From the NCBI RefSeq assembly GCF_007677875.1, contig NZ_VEDO01000001.1, forward strand, positions 124,001 to 188,000: a stretch of DNA of 64,000 nt, in the 5' to 3' direction. Under the pieces are notes generated by a model. It saw nothing but the letters and a program-made list of their open reading frames with translations, searched no databases and had not been told where the DNA came from. The stretch is from Variovorax boronicumulans. GTDB taxonomy: Bacteria > Pseudomonadota > Gammaproteobacteria > Burkholderiales > Burkholderiaceae_C. A program made the position numbers and the translations under genes. The number at the start of each line of letters is the position of its first letter. The first letter of the stretch is position 1. Shown here in pieces: positions 1-7,401 of this stretch.

Positions 1-1
1 C

Positions 2-502
2 AAGGGAGCGATCCCTGCGGCGCTGCTGGCCGCCCTGGCCAGCCCGCTGGCCTACACCACGCTCGAGCGCTGGGAGGGCAACGTGCTACAGGTCTACTCG
101 GACAACCTGGCGGGCGGGCTGCCCACCTGGTGCGCCGGCCAGACGCAGGGCCCTGCGCCTGGTCCGGTGGGCACCAGGCTGACCAGCGACTACTGCACCG
201 AGGTCAACAAGGCCACGCTGCTCGAGTACGGCTTTGCGGTGCTGGGCTGTGTGTCATGGGACTACCTCACGGCCCGCCGGCTCATCGGGCTGACGATCTT
301 CGCTGTCAACGTCGGCAAGGCGGGCGCATGCGGGTCGCAGGCAGTGCGGCAGATCAACGCCGGCAACGTGCTGGCCGGCTGCAACCTGATCGCCCGCACG
401 CCGGATGGCCGGCCCAACTGGTCGACCGCCAACGGGGTCTATGTGCCGGGCCTTCAGAACCGCCGCCAGGGTGAGCGGGTGCTCTGCCGGGATGGGGCCT
501 GA
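2..502 (+). CDS. Phage endolysin (T4/P21-type lysozyme), 5' truncated
   Basis: The reading frame is open from the window edge, so the true start lies upstream. The visible 166 residues begin with an Ala/Leu-rich stretch that could be the end of a signal-arrest-release anchor or signal peptide. A LERWEG segment follows, then YSDNLAGGLPTWCAGQT. In T4-type lysozymes (GH24) the catalytic Glu and Asp are nine residues apart; here the Glu of WEG and the Asp of YSDN have that spacing, and a Thr follows in PTW. The protein would cleave the glycan strands of peptidoglycan at the end of the lytic cycle. Its stop lies just ahead of the i-spanin start, as in lambda-like lysis cassettes. The lysozyme call is firm; the secretion mechanism cannot be judged from the fragment. 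Confidence 0.82.
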   Translation, partial: KGAIPAALLAALASPLAYTTLERWEGNVLQVYSDNLAGGLPTWCAGQTQGPAPGPVGTRLTSDYCTEVNKATLLEYGFAVLGCVSWDYLTARRLIGLTIFAVNVGKAGACGSQAVRQINAGNVLAGCNLIARTPDGRPNWSTANGVYVPGLQNRRQGERVLCRDGA

Positions 503-503
503 C

Positions 504-959
504 ATGCCGAGCCTCGCCCTTGTCACGCATGGCGCAGTGGCGGTGCTGGCCGCTGCCTTGGTGTGGGGCTACACCGACGCCCGCCACGCGGCCGCTATCG
601 GCGAGATCCGCGTGGCGCAGGCCGACGCGCAGCTGGCGACGGCCACCACGGCGCGCGCGAAACAGCGCGCCATCACCGACAAATACCTTGGAGCCTTGAA
701 TGCCGCCCGTGACCGTGAAGCGTTGCTGCGCGTTGAGCTTGACCAGCTGCGTTATGTTTCTGATGGGCTGCGCGACCAAGCCGCCGATGCAGGTCGACGT
801 CTCGCCAGTGCTCCCCCCGCCGCCATCCTTGAGTACGCCACTGCCGTCAACGCCATATACGACGACTGCCGCGCAGCGTATGAGGGAATGGCAGCAAAGG
901 CTACAGGCCACGCGGCTGATGTCCGAACCCACCGCGACGCCTGGCCGGTGAGCCCATGA
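504..959 (+). CDS. Phage i-spanin (Rz-like inner-membrane spanin subunit)
   Basis: A 151-residue protein with one N-terminal hydrophobic segment (about residues 5-24) and then a long charged, Ala/Arg/Glu-rich stretch (about 25-115) expected to form a periplasmic coiled coil. This is the architecture of Rz i-spanins, which pair with an outer-membrane lipoprotein to fuse the two membranes in the last step of lysis. The start chosen is the ATG right after the endolysin stop; an in-frame ATG further upstream would lie inside the endolysin and remove the N-terminal anchor layout. It overlaps the next gene by 4 nt (ATGA). Identification rests on position, topology and the embedded Rz1-like frame rather than on a specific catalytic motif. 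Confidence 0.75.
   Translation: MPSLALVTHGAVAVLAAALVWGYTDARHAAAIGEIRVAQADAQLATATTARAKQRAITDKYLGALNAARDREALLRVELDQLRYVSDGLRDQAADAGRRLASAPPAAILEYATAVNAIYDDCRAAYEGMAAKATGHAADVRTHRDAWPVSP
700..951 (+). CDS. Phage o-spanin lipoprotein (Rz1-like), nested in the i-spanin gene
   Basis: This 83-residue frame lies entirely inside the Rz-like gene in a different frame, as lambda Rz1 lies inside Rz. It begins with a basic N-terminus and hydrophobic stretch ending in a lipobox (FLMGC), so Cys24 would be lipidated after cleavage by signal peptidase II. The mature ~60-residue part is rich in prolines (VSPVLPPPPSLSTPLPSTP), a hallmark of Rz1-type o-spanins. The combination of nested location, lipobox and Pro-rich short mature chain makes a chance frame unlikely. 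It would sit in the outer membrane and bind the periplasmic end of the i-spanin. Confidence 0.8.
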   Translation: MPPVTVKRCCALSLTSCVMFLMGCATKPPMQVDVSPVLPPPPSLSTPLPSTPYTTTAAQRMREWQQRLQATRLMSEPTATPGR

Positions 960-1180
960 GCCGCAGCAACTGCCTGATTTGGGCCGTCGCCCTCTACTGG
1001 CGCCGGCGCAAGAAGGGGGCCGCCGGCTACCTGGTGATGCGCCGCTCGCGCTGGGGGCGCTTCCCACACTTCCTTTACATGGAGCGGGGCCGGCTGTACA
1101 GCTACGTGCCGCGCGATCCGCGTGTCAAACGCTTGCCGCCGCCGGTGTTCCGGGGGCGGTCGAAGTTCGGGGACTTATAG
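956..1180 (+). CDS. Small phage protein of unknown function
   Basis: A 74-residue, strongly basic protein whose ATG overlaps the i-spanin stop (ATGA), suggesting translational coupling in the lysis operon. It has a short hydrophobic N-terminal patch (CLIWAVALYW) followed by an Arg/Lys-rich body with several aromatic residues. I do not recognise a family. Its position at the end of the lysis cassette marks it as a phage accessory gene. It is the last rightward gene before the low-G+C cassette, and only 54 bp separate the two convergent stop codons. Confidence 0.55.
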   Translation: MSRSNCLIWAVALYWRRRKKGAAGYLVMRRSRWGRFPHFLYMERGRLYSYVPRDPRVKRLPPPVFRGRSKFGDL

Positions 1181-1234
1181 GCAAGGCTGCTGTTTCGGTG
1201 AAATCAAGGTACATGACCTTAAATGACGATCGAG

Positions 1235-2131
1235 CTAGTAGCCCGGCAGCTTGACGATTTTTTGCCCCACTGTCCTTTTCAGAGCGACGAGATCAACATC
1301 ATCACGCAAGTACTTCTTCAAGTGGTTGTACACCTTCTCGATTTCGGCTTGCTGTTTATCGACCGCTATCTGTCGAGACATCTCAACGATGTCCTCGTCG
1401 CTTAACTTGGATGCCTCGTCTCTCGCTTTGCGTGCAGCTATCGAAGCCTTAAGTTTCGCAAGGTCGGACACCCATGTAATTGACCGTTGCGATGTCGTAT
1501 TGACTTTTTCGTCGACGGCCTTCGGCGCCCAGTCTGGAGTGCCAACTCGTGAAAATTGTTGTCCGATTAAAGATCCCAGTTTTGCCTGAAAAATATCAGA
1601 GATCTGCGCGAGCCGACCTTGCTGACACTTTTCATAATGGTCGACCTTAATCGGCATCATGATCGAAGTCATGATGCACATGTCCTCGGCGATCCTCCCT
1701 TGAGGCCAGCCCGGCATAAAAAAGTACCGAGGGTCGTTGTTGTTTACAAGCTTTCCTACGAATTGCTTGTATTTCTCTTTTGTAGAGTTAGACGCTAAGA
1801 CCATATCAGCCTCGCCCACGAACTCAAACAGTCCTTTAAATTCTTTCTCGATAATTTTCCGAAGCGGTCGTACGGGCGCTAATACGATATACCGCGCCTT
1901 GGGTCGCCCGCCATGAGGATAGAGATCACAGGACTGGGTAATTATCGCAAAGAGTTCGTTCTCCTCTTTGTCGAAGTGATAGCGGTGATATTCAGACAAA
2001 GGGCCTGAAACAGCCGGTGACTCTCTTGAAAGCAGATCTCCCTGCTGCAAAATGTCGGAAACACCTTTTTTGTAGAAGGTGTCAGGCGTGGTGAAATCTG
2101 CAATCTCACCGGAGCTTGCTGCCTCCAACAC
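1235..2131 (-). CDS. Unknown accessory protein, third gene of the low-G+C cassette
   Basis: A 298-residue protein in a region visibly poorer in G+C than its surroundings. No enzymatic family is recognised. An ITQSCDL motif near residue 65 and a LGSLIGQQFSRVGTPDW stretch around residues 190-205 are the most distinctive parts; I associate a Q(S/T)CDL motif loosely with uncharacterised accessory proteins but cannot name a domain. The C-terminal ~80 residues are charged and probably helical. The start used is a GTG 7 nt after the stop of the upstream gene; no clear ribosome binding site precedes it, so translation may be coupled. It is probably co-transcribed with the two genes upstream. Role in phage exclusion, toxin action or lysogen fitness is conjecture from location only. 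Confidence 0.6.
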   Translation of the reverse strand: MLEAASSGEIADFTTPDTFYKKGVSDILQQGDLLSRESPAVSGPLSEYHRYHFDKEENELFAIITQSCDLYPHGGRPKARYIVLAPVRPLRKIIEKEFKGLFEFVGEADMVLASNSTKEKYKQFVGKLVNNNDPRYFFMPGWPQGRIAEDMCIMTSIMMPIKVDHYEKCQQGRLAQISDIFQAKLGSLIGQQFSRVGTPDWAPKAVDEKVNTTSQRSITWVSDLAKLKASIAARKARDEASKLSDEDIVEMSRQIAVDKQQAEIEKVYNHLKKYLRDDVDLVALKRTVGQKIVKLPGY

Positions 2132-2138
2132 TTTAGTG

Positions 2139-2477
2139 TCAGATTGCCGTGTCTTTATTTGCTCGGAAGTAACCCAAGCGAACCGCTTCGTTAAGTCGCT
2201 CTTGCCGATCCTGCTTGTCCAAAACCGGCGGTTTCAGCACAACATCGACGGATTTTTCGGAAGAGGGCAATCTAACCTTCACTGAGGATTTGCTGCGCGG
2301 ACCTGAGCCGGTTGTCACCCCCGCAACAGACTCGGAAGTGGGAGGCCTAGCAATAGCCCATTTAGCGGGAGATGGCTCTGAGTGGCCGCAGAGAAATTTG
2401 GAGTGGGGGAGTGCCGTTGAATCATGGACAAAAACTCCGGTTCTTGCGCTTGAGTTGACAACGTACTTAACCGACAT
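2139..2477 (-). CDS. Unknown small accessory protein, second gene of the low-G+C cassette
   Basis: A 112-residue protein with no recognised domain. The ATG chosen lies inside the end of the upstream gene: the two overlap by 11 nt, and a GGAGAAG ribosome binding site precedes it at the right distance. A further in-frame ATG at 2525 lies deeper in the neighbour and lacks that site. The middle is rich in Ser, Pro, Gly and Lys and looks disordered, while the last ~35 residues are charged (DKQDRQERLNEAVRLGYF) and could form a helix. It is tightly linked to its neighbours on both sides, suggesting one transcript and possibly one complex. Function unknown. Confidence 0.55.
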   Translation of the reverse strand: MSVKYVVNSSARTGVFVHDSTALPHSKFLCGHSEPSPAKWAIARPPTSESVAGVTTGSGPRSKSSVKVRLPSSEKSVDVVLKPPVLDKQDRQERLNEAVRLGYFRANKDTAI

Positions 2478-3114
2478 TAACTTCTCCTTCGATCTTCTGT
2501 GCAACCGTCTGGGATAGTCGAGCAAGATCCGAGAACAAGTCGCCGTCCCTTAAACGAGAACTTGCCTTCTCTGCACTGTCTGTGTTGAAGTGATGGTTAA
2601 ATGAAACTTCAGTGCGGGTTCCGTTCCTTGCGCATCTCACGTTCAGAAGGTGCGACTCGAACGGCAAAATAGCTGACCACGCTTGCTCCTGTATTGGGCT
2701 GCGAAGTTCAAGGTCCTCAAATAAATTCGCTTGACCTTCAAATATCTCGCTCAGACGATCTGAAGGCGAAGTAATGCTGAAAACCTGATTGAAGCCGAAT
2801 GCAGATACAGGCGTATGCCGAAGCTGTTCTAAGATCCCGCACGCCGCCTCACGCGTTCTTCTACTGCTGTCCTGGTTGGTCGCATCGAAATAAAACGTAA
2901 GGCTATTGAAAGCTACTTGAAGATCGAGTCCTTCAAACCGGAATCGCTGAGGTTGCTCAGGCACAGCCACAGTTGCCGGGAGCTGAATCTCAACTTGGAA
3001 CTCAAATCTCGGGTCATAGTGCCACACTTCGCGGGCTATCCAGCTGGGCGACAGAATTGCAGGGTTCCAGGCGCCTGCGATGACCAGTGTGGTCTTGTCG
3101 GTCTCAAGTTGCAT
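2467..3114 (-). CDS. Unknown accessory protein, first gene of the low-G+C cassette
   Basis: A 215-residue soluble protein without signal peptide or membrane segments. The N-terminal part (TLVIAGAWNPAILSPSWI) is followed by a mixed sequence consistent with an alpha/beta fold, and a FNHHFN stretch lies near residue 180. There is a faint general resemblance to the TIGR04255 family of uncharacterised accessory proteins, which I cannot confirm by eye. It is the promoter-proximal gene of the leftward cassette; the 222 bp upstream carry no gene and should hold its promoter. Base composition is much closer to 50% G+C than the ~65-70% of the core genes, indicating recent transfer with the prophage. 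Confidence 0.6.
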   Translation of the reverse strand: MQLETDKTTLVIAGAWNPAILSPSWIAREVWHYDPRFEFQVEIQLPATVAVPEQPQRFRFEGLDLQVAFNSLTFYFDATNQDSSRRTREAACGILEQLRHTPVSAFGFNQVFSITSPSDRLSEIFEGQANLFEDLELRSPIQEQAWSAILPFESHLLNVRCARNGTRTEVSFNHHFNTDSAEKASSRLRDGDLFSDLARLSQTVAQKIEGEVNVG

Positions 3115-3336
3115 GTGTATGCGCAGTTGACAACGACGCTTCTGGAGGAAGAGTCGCTAAGAAAACTTGCATTGTGGGGCAATGCTGCGGTCAAAGCACA
3201 CGTGGCCACAAAAAACACCAGACGCGCCAAGTGAGTCGAAAGTGAGTCGCAGGCTATCGAACTCCCTCTCAATCCTCCCATTGAACTACGAGGAGGCGCG
3301 GGCGCGCATTGTAGGGGCCCGCAGAGTGGCGACTGA
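3115..3336. other. Non-coding stretch with tRNA-5'-half-like sequence, possible attachment-site remnant
   Basis: No convincing gene. Read on the minus strand, about 3300 to 3265 contains CGTAGTTCAATGG, the typical positions 7-20 of many bacterial tRNAs, preceded by a short C/T-rich stretch that could be an acceptor strand. The downstream part does not form an anticodon stem or a proper T-arm (GGAGTTCGATAGCC only mimics one), so there is no functional tRNA. Two copies of GTGAGTCG lie at 3231-3238 and 3242-3249. Because prophages often use tRNA genes as targets and this lies where composition shifts, it may be a broken attachment site; this is tentative. Confidence 0.35.
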
Positions 3337-6300
3337 TCAGTCGTAGCTGAGCGTGTAGATCAGGTCCACACCGCTCTTGAGACCGGCCTGGCCGCGCAGC
3401 GCCAGGTTGCGCGTGAGGTCGTAGAAGATGTACAGGGTTCCCAGGCTTCCGGCGAGGCTGGCCTCGTAGGTCACGTAGATCTGGTCGGTCAGCCGCTTGC
3501 CCAGCGTCAGCGCCGACTTGCTGGCGTCTTCTCCGGTGGTCGCACCCTTGAAGCCGATCTCGTCCAGGCCGAAACGGCTGGCGAAGTTACCACCACCACC
3601 CTTGGGACCGAAGCCGCCCAGCAGCGCCAGTGCGGCCTGTTGCATGACGGCGGCCTCGGCGCCGCCGCCGGCCGTGGAGCGGCCCAGCAGCATCCACGAC
3701 AGCGTCTCGGCGTCTGTCAGCTGCGGCGAGGAGTACAGCGCCACGCGCGGCGACTGGGCCGTGCCCGTGATCTGCACGCCGGCCTTTTGCTCCAGGTTGG
3801 GCCGGATCGCGAGGATGTTGAGCGAGGGGTTGTCATAAGGGCCGTTGAAGTTGGCCACGCCCGATTCCACGTCCAGCTGCTGGCCATAGGCGCGGTAGCG
3901 TCCGTTCACGGTCTGGATCTGGCCCGTCACACGGGGCTGTCCACCACTGTTGGCGTTGGCCACGATGTCGATCCTGCCGCCCAGGCGCGTGGTCAGGCCG
4001 TGGCCCTGGACCGCAAAGTCGCGCCCCATGTCCAGGCTCACGGCGATGTCCGGTGGCTTGGCGGGCTGGGCCTTGGCCTGCTTGGCGGCTGCGGCGTCGG
4101 CGCTGGCCTTCTCGCGCGCCTCACGCCCGCGGGCTTCGGCGTCGATCGCGGCCGAGCGCACGCTGACATCGCTGCCCAGCGTGGGCGCGGTCTCGTCGGG
4201 CAGGATGACCACGCCGCGGTCGGTCGTGAGCGCGCCGCGCACACGGATCTGGCCCTGGTCCATGCCGGCCTGCAATTGGCCCGAAACCGTGACCTGGCGG
4301 TCGCTGCGCACCAGCACGCGCAGGCTGCGCAGCTGGGCGTTCAGGTCCATCGCGATGCCGGACCGGTCGGCGGCTGCGGGATCCCATTGCACATTGCCCG
4401 ACAGGCGCAGCTCGCCGCCGTCGCGCGCTGCCTCGCTGCTGACCGTGCTGAGGTTGCCGGCCGGACCGGCGATGCGCACGCGGCTGGCGGCGCCGCCCTT
4501 GAGGGTCAGCTCGTCCAGCGTCAGGCGGTTGCCCTGCAGCCGTGCGCGCAGCCGGCCGTCCTTGAGTTCCACGCCCTCCACTGCTGCGCGCACGGCCAGA
4601 CCGTCGGCCGACAGCGTGCCGTTCCACTGCGGCGCGCTGCGCGTGCCGGCCAGTGCAGCGTCGGCGGCCAGCGTGCCGTCGATGCGCCAGGCCGGCGGCG
4701 CGAACATGGACCACACGCCCACGTTGGGCACGCGCGCCGTGATCCGTCCGGACAACGGTGCGTCCTCGGGCCAGGCGAAGCCGCCGCCGGCTGCGGCGAT
4801 GCGCGTGCGCACGTCGGCCTGCGCCTCGCCGGCGCGCGTGCTGTTCCAGAACAGCTGGGCGCGCACGTCCTCGCCCTGCGCGTCGACCGTGAGATCGGCG
4901 CGCTGGATGCCGGCCGGCGTGGCCGGCGCATCGGCCGGTCGGCCGTTGTCGATGGTGGTTTCGCGCAGCGTGCCGGTGCCCTCGGTGTGGATGCGCCGGA
5001 CCAGCGCGCCCTCGCCGGCGCGCACGAGCAGGTCGCCACTGCGCCGCACCAGCCTGGCGCTGGCGCGCAAGGGGCCGGTGGTGTCGATTGCCCAGTCGCC
5101 GTCGAACACCAGGTCGCCACCGATGCCGCTTTGCGCCATCTGGGGCGCCAGGGCCTCGGCCCAGGCCATGGACAAGCCCCGCACGCGGCCGCTGCCGCGC
5201 AACTGCCAGGCCGGCGTGGGCGCGCCCGCGGTCTGCGCCAGCAGCAGTGGCTGCCATTGCAGCTGCAGGGCGTCCGGGCCGGGGCCTCGCAACGTGGCAC
5301 TGCTGCCCGACGCATCGATCTGCCAGAGCGGCGACGCGCCCCGCCGCACAACGGCCGTCAACGGCTGCTGCAGCGCCAGCTGCCAGGGCTGTTGTTCGGT
5401 GCCGCCTGTAACGCCGCTGGCCGACGCCTGCAGTTCGCTGACGGCCAGGCGCCATTGCTCGCGCCCCGCGATGCCGCCGCTGGCGCGCGCGTGCAGGCGC
5501 ACCTGCTGCGGACCCATGGCAGCGCGGCCGTCCACGGTCAGCTGCGCATCGGCAGGGCTGCCGGACAACTTCGCCGCGACGTCGCGCAGCGCGAAGGACT
5601 GCGGCGTGGCAGGGTCGGCACCGGGCAGCTGCAGATCCAGCCGCGGCGCCGCCAGCGCCACTTCGAGGGCCAGGCCGCGCTGCACGGTGGAGGGCTGCGC
5701 GAGCTGCTGCTGCAGCTGGGCCCAGCCACCCTGCCAGCGCAGGTCCAGCTGCGCATTGCCAGCCACCGACGCACCCGCGAAGGCCTGCTGCAGCCCGGGC
5801 AGGCTGGAAAGCCAGCGCTGCAGGGCCGCGGCATCGCGCAGGTCTACGCGCGCCTGGGCTTGCCCGCGCGTGGCGGCGATGTCGCCTTCGAGCCGGGCCT
5901 GCAGGCCGGGGGCCTGCAGGTCGAGCTTGCCGGCGCCAGCCCGCGTGTCCAGTTGCGCACGCAATTGGCCCGCCACGCGCGCCGAGCCGGCATCGACGCG
6001 CAACGCGTCGAGCTCCAGTTGTTGCGTGGCGATGCGGTACAGACCGCGCGCCTGCAGCAGGTCGAGCCGCGGCGCGGTCGGTGCGCGGGCGCCGGCTGCG
6101 GCGGCTTGCAGGCCGGCATCGAAGCGGATCACGGCGTCTTGCTGGTCGGCCTTGGCCGTGCCCGAGACGGGCGTGGCGTCGAGCGCGGAGTGCAGCAGCG
6201 CGGGCTGGATGCCGTCGATGCGGGCTTCGGCTTGCCAGCGCAGCGGCTGCGGGCTGTAGCGGGCCTGCAGCGCGATGCGGCCTTTGCCGAGTTCGAGTTC

Positions 6301-7401
6301 GGCTTGGGGCACGGTCCAGTCCTGGCCGTCCAGGCGGGCCGTAGCCTGCACGCCGGCCAGTGGCAGGCGTTGCTTGTCCCAGGGCCCGGGCAAGGCATTG
6401 CGCGCCTGCAGTTCGGCCTGCCAGGCCGTGGGAGCGCCCGGTGTGGCGGTCGCCACGGGGCCGGCGCGCAGCGTTCCGGACAAGTCGGTGCGTGGCGCGC
6501 TGGGCACGAAGCGCGCAGCGTCGATGCGCTCGAAATCCGCCAGTGCGCGCAGCACCGGCTGGCGTTGCCAGGGCGCGATGTCGGCGTCCAAGGTGGCGCG
6601 CATGCCTTTCTCGCCGTCGACCGGCGCCACCTGGCCCGTGATCTTGAGCTGCCCGTCGGGCTGGGCGAGTTGCCCGCGCACCGCGACCTCGGCCTGCACC
6701 GTGAGCGGCGTGCTGCCCTCCACCATGGGTGCGCGCACCGCGCCGCGCAATTGCGCATCGAGCGCCATCGGCGCGGCGCCCTGCAGCGCGACCTGGCCCT
6801 GGTAGCGGCCGTCGGCCACCTCCACGCTGTCGAGATTGAGCTGGTGGCTGCCGCCCGCGTAGCGGTAGTGGCCGGCCAGCGCCTGCACCGTGAGCGTGGG
6901 GGCGGCGGGGTCGGCGCCGTAGGCGATCTCCCGCACGTCGAACGGCAGCTCGATGTCGACCGGCAGCGTCAGCTGCTGCAGCGGCTCGGCCGGCGGTTGA
7001 TCGGGCTGCGACGCACCGGGCACGAGTTGCAGCTTGCCGATCTGCAATTGGTCGATCTGCACGCGACGCGACAGCAGCGGCCGCAGCTGCCAGCGCAACT
7101 GCAGATCGCTCACTTCGACGGCCATGGCCGGGCCCTGCCAGCGCAGCCAGGCGATGCGACCGCCCTGGCGCAGCGCGCCCTCGGCGTCGCGCGTCTGCAG
7201 CGTCTGGCCGGCCGGCAGGTAGCGGCCGGCGAACGCGAGCACCGTGGGCAGCGACTGCGGCTGGCCGCTCCACCACCAGCCGTAGGCGCCGAGCGCGACG
7301 AGCGCCGTGCCCAAGCCGGCCGCCGTCCAGCCAAGGGCGCGCAGCAGGCGCCGGCGCGGACGCGGCGGCGTGGGGGAGGGCGGGGGCGCGGACGACGCCA
7401 T
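3337..7401 (-). CDS. tamB: TamB, inner-membrane component of the translocation and assembly module
   Basis: A 1354-residue AsmA-like/DUF490 protein, normal length for TamB. A Pro/Arg-rich cytoplasmic tip is followed by one membrane anchor (about residues 22-45), then a very long periplasmic body rich in beta strands, with the conserved TamB C-terminal domain over roughly the last 350 residues ending in GVDLIYTLSYD. TamB spans the periplasm as a hydrophobic groove and works with TamA in outer-membrane protein insertion and phospholipid transport. The start ATG shares one base with the tamA stop (TGATG), so the two are translated in a coupled way from a tamA-tamB operon. Codon use and G+C match the core genome, marking the host side of the prophage junction. 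Confidence 0.95.
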   Translation of the reverse strand: MASSAPPPSPTPPRPRRRLLRALGWTAAGLGTALVALGAYGWWWSGQPQSLPTVLAFAGRYLPAGQTLQTRDAEGALRQGGRIAWLRWQGPAMAVEVSDLQLRWQLRPLLSRRVQIDQLQIGKLQLVPGASQPDQPPAEPLQQLTLPVDIELPFDVREIAYGADPAAPTLTVQALAGHYRYAGGSHQLNLDSVEVADGRYQGQVALQGAAPMALDAQLRGAVRAPMVEGSTPLTVQAEVAVRGQLAQPDGQLKITGQVAPVDGEKGMRATLDADIAPWQRQPVLRALADFERIDAARFVPSAPRTDLSGTLRAGPVATATPGAPTAWQAELQARNALPGPWDKQRLPLAGVQATARLDGQDWTVPQAELELGKGRIALQARYSPQPLRWQAEARIDGIQPALLHSALDATPVSGTAKADQQDAVIRFDAGLQAAAAGARAPTAPRLDLLQARGLYRIATQQLELDALRVDAGSARVAGQLRAQLDTRAGAGKLDLQAPGLQARLEGDIAATRGQAQARVDLRDAAALQRWLSSLPGLQQAFAGASVAGNAQLDLRWQGGWAQLQQQLAQPSTVQRGLALEVALAAPRLDLQLPGADPATPQSFALRDVAAKLSGSPADAQLTVDGRAAMGPQQVRLHARASGGIAGREQWRLAVSELQASASGVTGGTEQQPWQLALQQPLTAVVRRGASPLWQIDASGSSATLRGPGPDALQLQWQPLLLAQTAGAPTPAWQLRGSGRVRGLSMAWAEALAPQMAQSGIGGDLVFDGDWAIDTTGPLRASARLVRRSGDLLVRAGEGALVRRIHTEGTGTLRETTIDNGRPADAPATPAGIQRADLTVDAQGEDVRAQLFWNSTRAGEAQADVRTRIAAAGGGFAWPEDAPLSGRITARVPNVGVWSMFAPPAWRIDGTLAADAALAGTRSAPQWNGTLSADGLAVRAAVEGVELKDGRLRARLQGNRLTLDELTLKGGAASRVRIAGPAGNLSTVSSEAARDGGELRLSGNVQWDPAAADRSGIAMDLNAQLRSLRVLVRSDRQVTVSGQLQAGMDQGQIRVRGALTTDRGVVILPDETAPTLGSDVSVRSAAIDAEARGREAREKASADAAAAKQAKAQPAKPPDIAVSLDMGRDFAVQGHGLTTRLGGRIDIVANANSGGQPRVTGQIQTVNGRYRAYGQQLDVESGVANFNGPYDNPSLNILAIRPNLEQKAGVQITGTAQSPRVALYSSPQLTDAETLSWMLLGRSTAGGGAEAAVMQQAALALLGGFGPKGGGGNFASRFGLDEIGFKGATTGEDASKSALTLGKRLTDQIYVTYEASLAGSLGTLYIFYDLTRNLALRGQAGLKSGVDLIYTLSYD

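Larger units (their letters stand above)
1..3300. mobile_element. Right end of a prophage (partial)
   Basis: The first 1.2 kb carries a lysis module in the usual phage order (endolysin, i-spanin with nested o-spanin, small ORF), all rightward. It is followed by a leftward three-gene cassette with much lower G+C than the rest of the window (31 of 60 bases are G or C at 2521-2580). From about 3,300 onward the sequence is ordinary high-G+C core chromosome starting with tamB. The integrase, structural genes and other boundary lie outside the window, so this may be an intact prophage or a remnant. The right boundary is an inference from composition, gene content and a tRNA-like stretch near 3,265-3,300. 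Confidence 0.7.

Noticed and set aside
3265-3300. A functional tRNA gene on the minus strand
   Set aside because: Only the 5' part resembles a tRNA; no anticodon arm or base-paired T-arm can be drawn.
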